Shown here: piece after piece, positions 17,346 through 25,650 of the stretch
Layout of the letters: each line of letters opens with the position of its first letter
Position numbering within the stretch: position 1 is the first letter of the stretch
NCBI RefSeq assembly: GCF_004792695.1
Contig: NZ_SRXU01000006.1
Coordinates: 248,001-312,000 of the forward strand
Direction of reading: 5' to 3'
From: Sphingomonas naasensis
GTDB taxonomy: Bacteria; Pseudomonadota; Alphaproteobacteria; Sphingomonadales; Sphingomonadaceae
DNA length: 64,000 nt
The notes under the pieces: model-generated
Seen by the model: only the letters and a program-made list of their open reading frames with translations
What the model was told of the DNA's origin: nothing
The model's database searches: none
Position numbers and translations under genes: made by a program

Positions 17346-18779
17346 CTAGTTCGCCTCCGCGATCAGCACCAGCGCCGCGTCCATGAACTTCGTCGCACCC
17401 GCGTCCGCCGGCACGTCGTTGGCGAAGGCCGAGAAGGTCAGCGTCTTGCCGCTTTTCGCGATCAGATAGCCCGACAGCGCGTTGGTCGCGTTGAGCGTGC
17501 CGGTCTTGGCGAAGAGCCTGCCCTCGAGCGCGGTGCCCTTGAAGCGCCGCCTCAGCGTGCCGTCGACTCCCGCCACCGGCAGCGAGGCGCGCCATGCCGC
17601 GCCCCAAGGCTGGGCGGCGATCCAGCGCAGCATCTTGACCGCGCCGCGCGGGGCGACGCGGTTGTAGCTCGACATGCCCGATCCGTCGGACAGGTCCCAC
17701 GCGGTGCGCGGCACCCCCGCCGTCTCGAGCATCGTACGGACCTCGGCGACGCCGTCGGCGATCGAGCCCGTGCCCCGGCGCAGCCCGGTACGGCGCAGCA
17801 GCAGCTCGGCGTGGAGATTCTGGCTGACCTTGTTGATGATCACCACGTCCTCGGCGAGCGGCGACGGGGTTAGCTTCGCGAGCGCCGGCTGCACCGGGGG
17901 CCGCGCGGCGGGCGCGCCTGCGCGGTTGCGCGGATCGTCCTCCGGCATCAGCGGCCGGTGCCGCGCCGACACCGCGCCGGTCACCTTGACGCCCCGCGCC
18001 GCGAGCAGGCCCTTGAGCCGCCACGCGGCATAATGCGCCGGGTCGTCGATCCCGACGCTCTCCGGATCGGGCTTCGCGTCGACGCCGATCGTGCCGGTCA
18101 GCCGCAGCAATGTGCTGTTCGGCGCGCGGTCATAGCCGATCTTGCGCTCGGCGCCGGGCACGGTGACGGTGCGATTGTCGACGGTGAAATAGGGCAGCGG
18201 CAATGCCACCTTCGCCGGCGCGCCGACCGCGCCGGGGGTGACTTCGACCACCAGCTCGTTGTCGTCGAGCGTGAGCGCCGAGATGCCGGTGCCGGAGCTG
18301 CTCGGAATGTTGTTCCAGCTCATCCCCGGGCTCCAGCGCTGATCGGGAAAGCGCGTATCGTCGCCGATAATGTTGCGCACCTGCCGCGTCTTCGCCGCCA
18401 CGGCGTCGGCGAGCATCGCGAGGCAATCGACCTTGCAATCGTCGGCGCTCGACAGCCGCGCATCGCCATTGCCCTCGAGGACCAGGTCCTGCCCCTCGAG
18501 GCGCACCGCCGCGCCGCCCGCGGCATCGGGCTGGTCGAGCCCGGGCAGCGAGGCATAGGCCGCGGCGGTGGTGAACATCTTGGTGTTCGACGCCGGAATG
18601 AAGCGCCCGTCGGGATTGACCGCGACGATCTCGCGGCCTTCCCCGTCGGTCACGACCAGCCCGAAGCGGGTGCCGGTCGCGGCCTCGGCGAGGGTGGTCT
18701 CGACCTTTTGCTGCAGGCTCTGCGCGGCGGCGGGGCTGGCGGCGGCGAGGAGAAGCGGGAGCAGGAGCGATCGTTGCAT
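17346..18779 (-). CDS. dacB: D-alanyl-D-alanine carboxypeptidase/endopeptidase, PBP4 type (peptidase S13)
   Basis: This periplasmic low-molecular-weight penicillin-binding protein has 477 aa. It has a ~20-residue signal peptide (ending AAAQ) and the S13 active-site triad: S64-x-x-K67 (PASNTKMFT), S-x-N (SDGSGMSSYNR) and K-T-G (FAKTGTLNAT). The ~180-residue insertion between the first two motifs is the DacB-specific domains II and III. It cleaves D-Ala-D-Ala ends and meso-DAP cross-links in peptidoglycan. It fits with the neighbouring AmpG-like permease, serine hydrolases and D-amino-acid genes as a source of wall peptides. Confidence 0.93.
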   Translation of the reverse strand: MQRSLLLPLLLAAASPAAAQSLQQKVETTLAEAATGTRFGLVVTDGEGREIVAVNPDGRFIPASNTKMFTTAAAYASLPGLDQPDAAGGAAVRLEGQDLVLEGNGDARLSSADDCKVDCLAMLADAVAAKTRQVRNIIGDDTRFPDQRWSPGMSWNNIPSSSGTGISALTLDDNELVVEVTPGAVGAPAKVALPLPYFTVDNRTVTVPGAERKIGYDRAPNSTLLRLTGTIGVDAKPDPESVGIDDPAHYAAWRLKGLLAARGVKVTGAVSARHRPLMPEDDPRNRAGAPAARPPVQPALAKLTPSPLAEDVVIINKVSQNLHAELLLRRTGLRRGTGSIADGVAEVRTMLETAGVPRTAWDLSDGSGMSSYNRVAPRGAVKMLRWIAAQPWGAAWRASLPVAGVDGTLRRRFKGTALEGRLFAKTGTLNATNALSGYLIAKSGKTLTFSAFANDVPADAGATKFMDAALVLIAEAN

Positions 18780-18928
18780 GTCCGAAAGCCTAGAGCCAAA
18801 CCGCCGCCGCGCAAACGCCCAGCGCGGGGCGGGGCATAACCGGCGGGTATCGCATCCGCGCCGTGCGCCGGCGCCGGGGCCGAGATCGCGGCTTTCGCCC
18901 GGGTGACGCTGACCCTAGGGTGTTCCCG

Positions 18929-20518
18929 ATGCGCGCCGCCCCCGAGCTTTTCCTCCACGCCCAAAACCTCGCCCGCACGGGCCGCCTTGACGAGGCGCGC
19001 GCGGCCTATGCGCGCAGCCTCGACGCGCATCCCGATTTCCTTCCCGGCTATCTCGCGCTGAGCGGACTCGCCGCGCATCTGGGCGATGCCGCCGCCGCGA
19101 TCGCGGTGTTGCGCGCCGCGCTCGCCCGCGCCGAGGGCAATGCCGCCGCGCGCCACGCGATCCGGCGGCCGCTCGCCGGGTTGCTCGCATCGCTGCGGCC
19201 AACGGCATGGGATGCCCGCCTCGCCGCCGATCTGCGCGCCTGCCTCGCCGACGAGCAGCTCGACCCCCAGCCGCTCGCGGGAGTCACCGCGGCGCTGTTG
19301 CGTCATGCCGATGCCGCCGACCCGCTCTGGCCGATCTTCCTGACGCGCTGCATCAACACCGATCCCGCGATCGAGGCGCGGCTCGTCGTGCTGCGCGATG
19401 CGCGGATCGGCGCAGGCGACGCCCATGATCCGCTGGTGCCGGCGCTGGCGTGCCAGGCCCATGCCAATCAATATGTCTGGCCCGCGCCCGAAGCGGCGCC
19501 GGACGGGCTGCTGCGCGCGCTCGTCGCGCCGCCATCCGAACTGCCCGACGATCCCGCCTGGCAGCCGCTCGCCCGGCATTTGGAGGATAGCGTGATCGAG
19601 CTTGGGCTCGCCGCCGCGATCCCGAGCTTCTCGGACCCGGCCGCGGACGTCTCGATCAAGGTTCGTCGGCAATATGAGGCGCATCCCTATCCGCGCTGGC
19701 AGGCGCCGCCCGCATCGCGCCGCACCGATTTCGCCGCGCATCTCGCCGCCTTGCCCGGGATCGATCGCGCCGCGCTGCCGCCCGCGCCGCTGCGGCTGCT
19801 CGTCGCCGGTTGCGGCACCGGCTTCGAGGCGATCGACATGGCGCGGATCGACGCCAGCCTTTCGGTCACCGCAGTCGATCTCAGCCGTGCCAGCCTCGCC
19901 TTCGCGCAGCGCAAGGCCGATGCGCTGGGCATCGCCAATATCCGCTTCGTGCAGGGCGACATCCTCGCGCTCGATCGCCTCGGCGAGACGTTCGACGTCG
20001 CGACCAGCACCGGCGTGCTCCACCACATGGCCGATCCCGATGCCGGCCTCGCCAGCATCGTCGGCGTGCTCCGGCGCGGCGGCGTCGTCCGCCTCGCGCT
20101 CTACAGCCACCGCGCCCGCGCCCCGGTCCGCGCCGCGCATGCCCGGATCGCCGAACGCGGCTGGCAGGCGGACGCGGATGGCATCCGCGCCTTCCGCGCG
20201 CACATCCTGTCGCTACCCGCCGACGATCCGCTCGCGGTGCTGCGCGAGAGCGACGATTTCTACAGCCTCAGCGGCTGCCGCGACCTCGTCTTCCACGCGC
20301 ACGAGCGGCACTATCGCTGGCCCGAGATCGCCGCGCTGATCGCGGGGGCGGGGCTGCGGCTGATCGGGCTCGACGCTTCGCCCGAGGCGATAACGCGCTT
20401 CGGTGCGATGCACGGCGCCGCGGCCGATGTGCGCGATCTCGCGCTTTGGGCCGCGCTGGAGGCGGAACACCCCTTCCTGTTCGCCGGAATGATCGCCTTG
20501 TGGTGCCAGAAGCTCTGA
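18929..20518 (+). CDS. TPR-containing class I SAM-dependent methyltransferase
   Basis: This is a 529-aa two-part protein. The N-terminal ~200 residues contain helical tetratricopeptide-like repeats (NLARTGRLDEARAAYARSLD). From about residue 225 (QYEAHPYPRWQ) a Rossmann-type methyltransferase follows, with SAM motif I LLVAGCGTGFEAID, the acidic motif II TAVDLSRASL, and VLHHMADPDAGL. The substrate is unknown; this combination occurs in proteins that methylate other proteins or surface molecules. The start is the ATG at 18929, without a convincing ribosome-binding site. It is divergent from dacB across a 149-bp gap and converges on the symporter gene with a shared hairpin. Confidence 0.85.
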   Translation: MRAAPELFLHAQNLARTGRLDEARAAYARSLDAHPDFLPGYLALSGLAAHLGDAAAAIAVLRAALARAEGNAAARHAIRRPLAGLLASLRPTAWDARLAADLRACLADEQLDPQPLAGVTAALLRHADAADPLWPIFLTRCINTDPAIEARLVVLRDARIGAGDAHDPLVPALACQAHANQYVWPAPEAAPDGLLRALVAPPSELPDDPAWQPLARHLEDSVIELGLAAAIPSFSDPAADVSIKVRRQYEAHPYPRWQAPPASRRTDFAAHLAALPGIDRAALPPAPLRLLVAGCGTGFEAIDMARIDASLSVTAVDLSRASLAFAQRKADALGIANIRFVQGDILALDRLGETFDVATSTGVLHHMADPDAGLASIVGVLRRGGVVRLALYSHRARAPVRAAHARIAERGWQADADGIRAFRAHILSLPADDPLAVLRESDDFYSLSGCRDLVFHAHERHYRWPEIAALIAGAGLRLIGLDASPEAITRFGAMHGAAADVRDLALWAALEAEHPFLFAGMIALWCQKL

Positions 20519-20521
20519 AAA

Positions 20522-20548
20522 ATCCTCCCTCGCGAAGCGGGGGAGGAT
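20522..20548. terminator. bidirectional hairpin terminator between convergent genes
   Basis: A near-perfect stem ATCCTCCCTCGC-GAA-GCGGGGGAGGAT lies 3 bp after the methyltransferase stop and 3 bp before the symporter stop on the other strand. An A-run precedes it, so a T-run follows on the minus strand. Sequences of this type recur in sphingomonad genomes as short palindromic repeats. Confidence 0.7.
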
Positions 20549-20551
20549 CAG

Positions 20552-21796
20552 CTAGGCGTAGTCGCTGGCGCGATAGACTTCCTCGTCGAGCTCGCCCTCC
20601 CAGCGCGCCACCGTGGTGGCGACGGTCAGGTTGGCGCTCGCGCTCGGCACGGTGCGGGTCATGTCGAGCAGTCGGTCGAAGGGCAGCACGAAGCCGACCA
20701 CCAGCGCCGTCTGCTCGGGCGGGACGCCGACCGCCGAGAGCACCGCGGCGAGCATGAACAGCGACGCCGAGGGCACCGGCGCCGTGCCGAACGCGGCGAG
20801 CGCGCCGGTCAGCAGCACCACGCCATAGACTTGCGGCGTCAGCGGCGTGCCGAACGCCTGCAGCGCGAACATCGAGAGCAACCCGACATACATCGCGGTG
20901 CCGTCCTTTCCGATGCTCGCGCCGAGCGGCAGCACCGTCGAGAAGACCGGCCGCGCGATGCCGAGATTCTTTTCCGCCACGCGCATCGCCACCGGCAGCG
21001 TCGCCGAGCTCGAAGCGGTCGAGAAGGCGACGACCAGCGCGTCGACGATGCCGCGGAAGAAGGGCAGCAACGGCAATTTGGCGAGCAGCCTGAGGATCAG
21101 GCTGTGCACCACGACGATCTGGATCAGCGAGCCGAGCACCACCGCCAGCGCCAGCCAGCCGACATTGACGAACACCGCCGCGCCGTTCGCCGCCACCGCG
21201 TTGGCGATCAGCGCGAACACGCCAAACGGCGTCGCCTCCATCACGATCCCGACCACCTTGAGCAGCACCGCCGACGTCGATTGCAGTAGCGCCGCGAAGG
21301 GCTTGCCGGGCTCGCCCGCCACCACCGTGCCGACCCCGACGAGGATCGCGACGAAGATCAGGGCGAGCATGTCGCCCTTGGCGAGCGCTTCGAAGATGTT
21401 GAGCGGGATGATCCCGATCAGCTGCTGATAGGGCGTCACCGGATCGCCTAGCGCATGCGCGGTCGCGGTGCCGAGCGGCGCGCCGATGCCGGGCTGGACC
21501 AGCGCTGCGACCAGCATCCCGACCGACACGGCGACCGCGGTGGTCAGCGCGAACAGCCCGATCGTCCGCCCGCCGAGCCCGCCGAGGCGCTTCGGATCGG
21601 CGAGCGCGGTGATCCCCGCCGCGATCGTCACCAGCACGATCGGCGCGACCAGCATCCGGATCGCGCGGACGAAGAGATCGCCCATGAACTGGACGTACGG
21701 CGTGCCTTGCGGCCAGACGAGCGCGAAGACGAGGCCCAGCGCCAGCGCGCCGAGCACGCGCTTCCACAGCGCGATGGCGAACCAGGCTTTCAGCAT
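20552..21796 (-). CDS. Na+(H+):dicarboxylate/amino-acid symporter (DAACS, GltP/DctA family)
   Basis: This is a 414-aa inner-membrane secondary transporter. Family hallmarks are the serine-rich hairpin FSTASSSATLPVAM, the PLGASIGKDGTAMY segment (equivalent of NMDGTA) and a C-terminal DRLLDMTRTVPSASANLTVA that forms substrate and ion sites. Members import glutamate, aspartate, neutral amino acids or C4-dicarboxylates. The neighbouring D-glutamate-type catabolic genes on the same strand suggest an acidic amino acid, but the 235-bp gap to them is filled by a large palindromic repeat, so co-transcription is uncertain. Confidence 0.9.
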   Translation of the reverse strand: MLKAWFAIALWKRVLGALALGLVFALVWPQGTPYVQFMGDLFVRAIRMLVAPIVLVTIAAGITALADPKRLGGLGGRTIGLFALTTAVAVSVGMLVAALVQPGIGAPLGTATAHALGDPVTPYQQLIGIIPLNIFEALAKGDMLALIFVAILVGVGTVVAGEPGKPFAALLQSTSAVLLKVVGIVMEATPFGVFALIANAVAANGAAVFVNVGWLALAVVLGSLIQIVVVHSLILRLLAKLPLLPFFRGIVDALVVAFSTASSSATLPVAMRVAEKNLGIARPVFSTVLPLGASIGKDGTAMYVGLLSMFALQAFGTPLTPQVYGVVLLTGALAAFGTAPVPSASLFMLAAVLSAVGVPPEQTALVVGFVLPFDRLLDMTRTVPSASANLTVATTVARWEGELDEEVYRASDYA

Positions 21797-21816
21797 TCGG
21801 CGATCCGGATTTTTTG

Positions 21817-22020
21817 TTCACGCGGAGACGCGGAGACGCGGAGAAAAAAAGAATTGTTCGCGCAGAGGCGCAGAGGACGCGGAGGGGTTTCGCCCGACGC
21901 GAGGCGTCTTGCTTTCCTTCTGAGCGATTGAAGGCTGCTTTCGCCGCAGGGCCCAGTCTCTGCGCTCTCTGCGTCTCTGCGCGAACGAAAAAACTCCGCA
22001 CCTCCGCGTCTCCGCGTGAG
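21817..22020. repeat. ~204-bp palindromic repeat element (CGCGGAG-type)
   Basis: The outer ~65 bp on each side are imperfect inverted copies. The left arm starts TTCACGCGGAGACGCGGAG, has an A-rich stretch, then CGCGCAGAGGCGCAGAGG. The right arm, read on the minus strand, starts CTCACGCGGAGACGCGGAG, has a T-rich stretch, then CGCGCAGAGACGCAGAG. About 70 bp of non-palindromic sequence lies between them. This family of CGCAGAG/CGCGGAG repeats is scattered through many bacterial genomes and often gives spurious Arg/Glu-rich reading frames. It contains no gene. It sits between the D-aminoacylase stop and the symporter start and may act as a terminator or mRNA-stabilising structure. Confidence 0.85.
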
Positions 22021-22031
22021 CCAGATAGCCA

Positions 22032-23591
22032 TCACCGGCACGTCCCCGCGGTGGGCATGTGCGCCAGCGCGCGCCCGGCGGCCTTGCCGGTCAGCGCGCC
22101 GTGATCGAGCGCGACGACGCCGTTGACCACCACCGTCCGCACACCCTGCGCGAGCAGGGTCGGCTGCTCGTACGTGGCCCGCGCCGCATAGCTTGCGGGA
22201 TCGAACACCACGACGTCGGCGAACGCCCCCCGCTGCAAATGCCCGCGCCCCGCGAGCCCGAAGGTGTCGGCGGTCAGCGCCGAGCTGCGTTCGATGAACT
22301 GGCGCAGCGTGATCACGCGATCGATCCTGGTGTATTTGTCGTACTTGCGCGCGAAGCTGCCATAGACGCGGGGGTGGCCGCCCGAGGCGTCCGAGCTGGT
22401 CATCACCCAGGGCTGCCGCATGAATTTGGCGATATCGGCCTCGCTCTGATTGAACGACACCACGCCCGGATCGCCGATGCGGATCACGCTGATCGCCGCG
22501 GTCACCGGATCCTGCCCCAGCTCCTTCGCGACGTCGGCAAGCGTGCGATTGGCGTATTTGCCCTCGACGATCAGCAGCTTGTCCGCGCCGCCGCGCTTGC
22601 GCAGATTCTCGGTGATCCCGGCGCGGAGCTTCGCGGCGAGCGCCGGATCGTCGAAGCGCCCGAGCAGCGCCGGGCGGCCGCCATCCTGCGCCCAGAGCGG
22701 CATCAGCGAGGCGACGAGGCTCGTCCCCGAAGCCGACCAGGGATATTGATCGGCGGTCACGTTCTGCCCTGCCCGCCGCGCGGCCTCGATCTTGGCGATG
22801 ATCGCCGGGGCCTGACCCTGCACGTCGACGCCGAGCGCCTTGATATGGCTGATATGCGCCGGCAGGCCGCCCTGCCTGCCGATCGCGATCGCTTCGTCGA
22901 TCGCCGCGGCGAGCCCGACGGTGTAGGAGGATTCGTCGCGGATATGGCTGTCGTACACGCCGCCGCGCTTCCCCGCCTCGCGCGCGAGCGCCACCACTTC
23001 GTCGGTCTTCGCGAAGCTCTGCGGCGCGTAGAACAGGCCAGTCGAGAGCCCGAGCGCGCCCTCGCACATTGCGCTCGCGACCAGCGTCTTCATCTGCGCC
23101 AGCTCGGCGCCGGACGGCGCGCGATCGGCCTCGCCCACCACTTTCTCGCGCACCGCGCCGAAGCCGACATAGGCGGCGTAGTTGATACCCACCGGCCTGC
23201 TCGCCGCGCTGCCCAACACATGCGCGACATCGGGACTGCCGCCGCCGTCATTGCCGATGAACGCCGTCGTCACGCCCTGCATCAGGAACGCCGGCACCAG
23301 CCGCTTCTGCGCGTCGTCCGAAGCGAGATCGCCGCCCATATGGGTATGCGGATCGATGAAGCCCGGCGCGACGATCATGCCGCTGGCGTCGATCACCCGC
23401 GCGGCGTCCACATCGGCATGACGGCGCACCGCGACGATCCGGTCGCCGGTGATCGCGACGTCGCCGACGAACGGTTCTGCCGAGCCCGTGTAGATCGTGC
23501 CCCCGCGGATCAGCAGATCGACCTTCTGCGGCGCGGGCGATGCCGCCCCCAGCGACAAGGTCGCGATCCCGAGCAGCAGCGCGACCTTCAT
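22032..23591 (-). CDS. N-acyl-D-amino-acid deacylase (D-aminoacylase), exported
   Basis: This metal-dependent amidohydrolase of 519 aa has a signal peptide (MKVALLLGIATLSLGAASPA). The amidohydrolase core begins DLLIRGGTIYTGSAEPF, with the metal ligands of GFIDPHTHMGGDL, and the family segment YDSHIRDESS. It ends with the usual DVVVFDPASYAARATYE beta domain. Members hydrolyse N-acyl-D-amino acids to free D-amino acids. I use ATG 23591 because it begins the signal peptide and overlaps the epimerase stop as ATGA (23588-23591). The coupling to an N-acyl-amino-acid racemase/dipeptide-epimerase-type gene and a DgcN-like acyltransferase supports a role in D-amino-acid or wall-peptide salvage. Confidence 0.9.
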   Translation of the reverse strand: MKVALLLGIATLSLGAASPAPQKVDLLIRGGTIYTGSAEPFVGDVAITGDRIVAVRRHADVDAARVIDASGMIVAPGFIDPHTHMGGDLASDDAQKRLVPAFLMQGVTTAFIGNDGGGSPDVAHVLGSAASRPVGINYAAYVGFGAVREKVVGEADRAPSGAELAQMKTLVASAMCEGALGLSTGLFYAPQSFAKTDEVVALAREAGKRGGVYDSHIRDESSYTVGLAAAIDEAIAIGRQGGLPAHISHIKALGVDVQGQAPAIIAKIEAARRAGQNVTADQYPWSASGTSLVASLMPLWAQDGGRPALLGRFDDPALAAKLRAGITENLRKRGGADKLLIVEGKYANRTLADVAKELGQDPVTAAISVIRIGDPGVVSFNQSEADIAKFMRQPWVMTSSDASGGHPRVYGSFARKYDKYTRIDRVITLRQFIERSSALTADTFGLAGRGHLQRGAFADVVVFDPASYAARATYEQPTLLAQGVRTVVVNGVVALDHGALTGKAAGRALAHMPTAGTCR

Positions 23592-24577
23592 AGCGTTCCC
23601 CAGAAACCCTTTTGCGGCGGCCACAGATAGCCGGCCTCGTCGCGCACCCCGCCGGGACGATCCTCCCTGAGCCAGATGGGACCGTCAAGGTCGACGAAGT
23701 CGCTCATCCGCGCGACGTGGAGCGCCGGCGCGATCGACAGCGACGAGCTGATCATGCAGCCGGTCATCAGCCCCAGCCCGCGCGCGCGCGCCGCCTCGGC
23801 GAGCGCCAGCGCCTCGGTGAGCCCGCCCGACTTGTCGAGCTTGACGTTGACCACCTGATAGCGCCGCGCGACCGTGTCGAGATCAGCGGCGACATGCACC
23901 GATTCATCGGCGCAGATCGGCACGTCGGGCGCGAAATTCTCGAGCCATTGATCGGCATCGGCGGGGACGGGCTGCTCGAGCAGATCGACGCGGAGCGCCA
24001 CCAGCACCTGCTGCATCGCGCGGACCAGCCGCTCGTCCCAGCTCTCGTTGGGATCGACGATCAGCTTCGCCTCGGGCGCGGCATTGCGCACCGCGCGGAT
24101 CTGCGCGTCGGGGATGCTCGCATCGACCTTGACCTTGATCAGCGGCGCATCGGCGATCTTGCTCGCGGCGACAGCCATCGCCATCGGCGTGTCGATGCCG
24201 ATGGTGAGCGCGCTGACCAGCCGCTCGGGTTCGGGCGCGCCGATCTTGTCGGCGACGCTGCGGCCGCCGAGCCGCGCCTCGAGATCCCATAAAGCACAGT
24301 CGAGGGCGTTGCGCGCAGCGCCGGGCGGGAGCAGCCCGAGCAGCTGCGCGCGGTCCGCGCCGCCTTCGACGGCGACGCGCACTTCCTCGATTCCGGCAAG
24401 CGCGCTCTCGATGCTCTCGCCATAGCGGGCATAGGGCACGCCCTCGCCGCGCCCGATCATCCCCCCCTGCTCCAGCGCCACCGTGACCACCTCCGCCTGC
24501 GTCTTGACGCCGCGGGAGATCCGGAAGGGCTGGCTCAGTGGGAAGCTATCGTGCTGCGCGCGGAGGGTTCGGAACAT
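23588..24577 (-). CDS. dgcA: enolase-superfamily racemase: DgcA / dipeptide (L-Ala-D/L-Glu) epimerase type
   Basis: This 329-aa member of the muconate-lactonizing subgroup of the enolase superfamily shows catalytic lysines in LIKVKVDA and VVNVKLDKSGG, with metal-binding acids in LIVDPNESW, DLLEQPVP and PICADESVH. The family racemises N-acyl amino acids or epimerises dipeptides. Next to a DUF1611 protein, this type has been characterised as DgcA, which racemises N-acetyl-D-glutamate in a D-glutamate catabolic pathway. The assignment here rests on that synteny; classic L-Ala-D/L-Glu epimerase activity (YkfB/YcjG) is the alternative. The start ATG 24577 overlaps the upstream gene by 43 bp. Confidence 0.82.
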   Translation of the reverse strand: MFRTLRAQHDSFPLSQPFRISRGVKTQAEVVTVALEQGGMIGRGEGVPYARYGESIESALAGIEEVRVAVEGGADRAQLLGLLPPGAARNALDCALWDLEARLGGRSVADKIGAPEPERLVSALTIGIDTPMAMAVAASKIADAPLIKVKVDASIPDAQIRAVRNAAPEAKLIVDPNESWDERLVRAMQQVLVALRVDLLEQPVPADADQWLENFAPDVPICADESVHVAADLDTVARRYQVVNVKLDKSGGLTEALALAEAARARGLGLMTGCMISSSLSIAPALHVARMSDFVDLDGPIWLREDRPGGVRDEAGYLWPPQKGFWGTL

Positions 24578-25572
24578 AGCAGTTCGTCGAGGATCGCCTC
24601 GACTCCAAAGGCGATCGGATCGGTGCACGGCAGGCCGTAGCGGTCCTCGGTGCGGGCACAGGCCGCCCGCGCCGCCGCCGCATCCATCGCCGAGGTATTG
24701 AGGCAGATGCCCACTGCGCGGACGTCGGGGCTGGTCAGCCGCGCGACGAGCAGGTTCATCTCGATGCACTCGCCGAGATCGGGCAGCGCGCGCCCGGGAA
24801 TCCCGCGCATGTGGAGCCGGTTGGGATCGTGGCACATCACGATCGCCTCGGCCTGCGCGCCGTGGAGCAATCCGGTCGAGACGCCGGCGAAGCTCGGGTG
24901 GAACAGCGAGCCCTGGCCCTCGATCAGGTCCCAGCCGTCATCGTCGCGCGCCGGCGCGAGCTGCTCGATCCCGCCCGAGATGAAATCGGCGACCACCGCA
25001 TCGATCGGCACCCCGCCGCCCGCGATCAGGATGCCGGTCTGGCCGGTGGCGCGGAAATCGGCCTTGAGCCCGCGCGCCTGCATGCCCCTCGCCAGCGCGA
25101 GCGTGGTGTACATCTTGCCCACCGAGCAGTCGGTGCCGACCGTCAGCAGCCGATGTCCGGCGCGCGCATAGCCGTTGCCGACCTTGAGATCGGCCGGCGG
25201 ATCGCGCACGTCGAACAGCTGCAAGCCCTTTTCCTGCGCCAGCGCGGCGAGCCGCGGCTCGTCGCGCAGCCGCTGGTGGAGCCCCGAGGCGACGTTCATC
25301 CCGGCCTCGAGCGCCGCCGCGGCGTCATCGACCAGATCGCGGCCGAGCATCCCGCCCGAATTGGCGATGCCGAGCACCAGCGTCCGTGCGCCCGCGGCCG
25401 CGCCCTCGGCGATCGTCAGGCGCGGCAAGCCGAGCGTGAGCGGGCAATCATCGTGGCGGAATTCGCCGACGCAATCCTCGGGGCGGAAGGTCGCCAGCCC
25501 TCTGGAGGTCTTGATACCGACCGAATCGGTGCTGTGGCCGAGATAGAGCAAATAGGGAGCGGGGATCATCAC
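24535..25572 (-). CDS. dgcN: DUF1611 protein, DgcN-type D-glutamate N-acetyltransferase
   Basis: This 345-aa DUF1611 protein has an N-terminal Rossmann-like domain (ARTLVLGIANSGGML) and a P-loop-like C-terminal domain with VGTDCSVGKMYTTLALARGM and FRATGQTGILIAGGGVPIDAVV. Family members DgcN acetylate D-glutamate as the first step of the DgcN-DgcA pathway; older annotations call them NAD-dependent epimerase or DUF1611. The gene begins with an ATG at 25572 or the second Met, and lies 78 bp after the LysR-type gene and directly upstream of dgcA, matching the known dgcR-dgcN-dgcA order. Confidence 0.82.
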   Translation of the reverse strand: MMIPAPYLLYLGHSTDSVGIKTSRGLATFRPEDCVGEFRHDDCPLTLGLPRLTIAEGAAAGARTLVLGIANSGGMLGRDLVDDAAAALEAGMNVASGLHQRLRDEPRLAALAQEKGLQLFDVRDPPADLKVGNGYARAGHRLLTVGTDCSVGKMYTTLALARGMQARGLKADFRATGQTGILIAGGGVPIDAVVADFISGGIEQLAPARDDDGWDLIEGQGSLFHPSFAGVSTGLLHGAQAEAIVMCHDPNRLHMRGIPGRALPDLGECIEMNLLVARLTSPDVRAVGICLNTSAMDAAAARAACARTEDRYGLPCTDPIAFGVEAILDELLCSEPSARSTIASH

Positions 25573-25650
25573 GAGTCATCCGTAATCCGCGCGCCCAATA
25601 GTCTGCGCATAATGTCTGGGGCGCGCGGCATAGCCCCTTGTTATGGCCGG

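Noticed and set aside
21817..21890. CRISPR-like array in the CGCGGAG tandem repeats
   Set aside because: Repeat units are 9-10 bp with no spacers, and the whole is mirrored in an inverted arm; no cas genes nearby.
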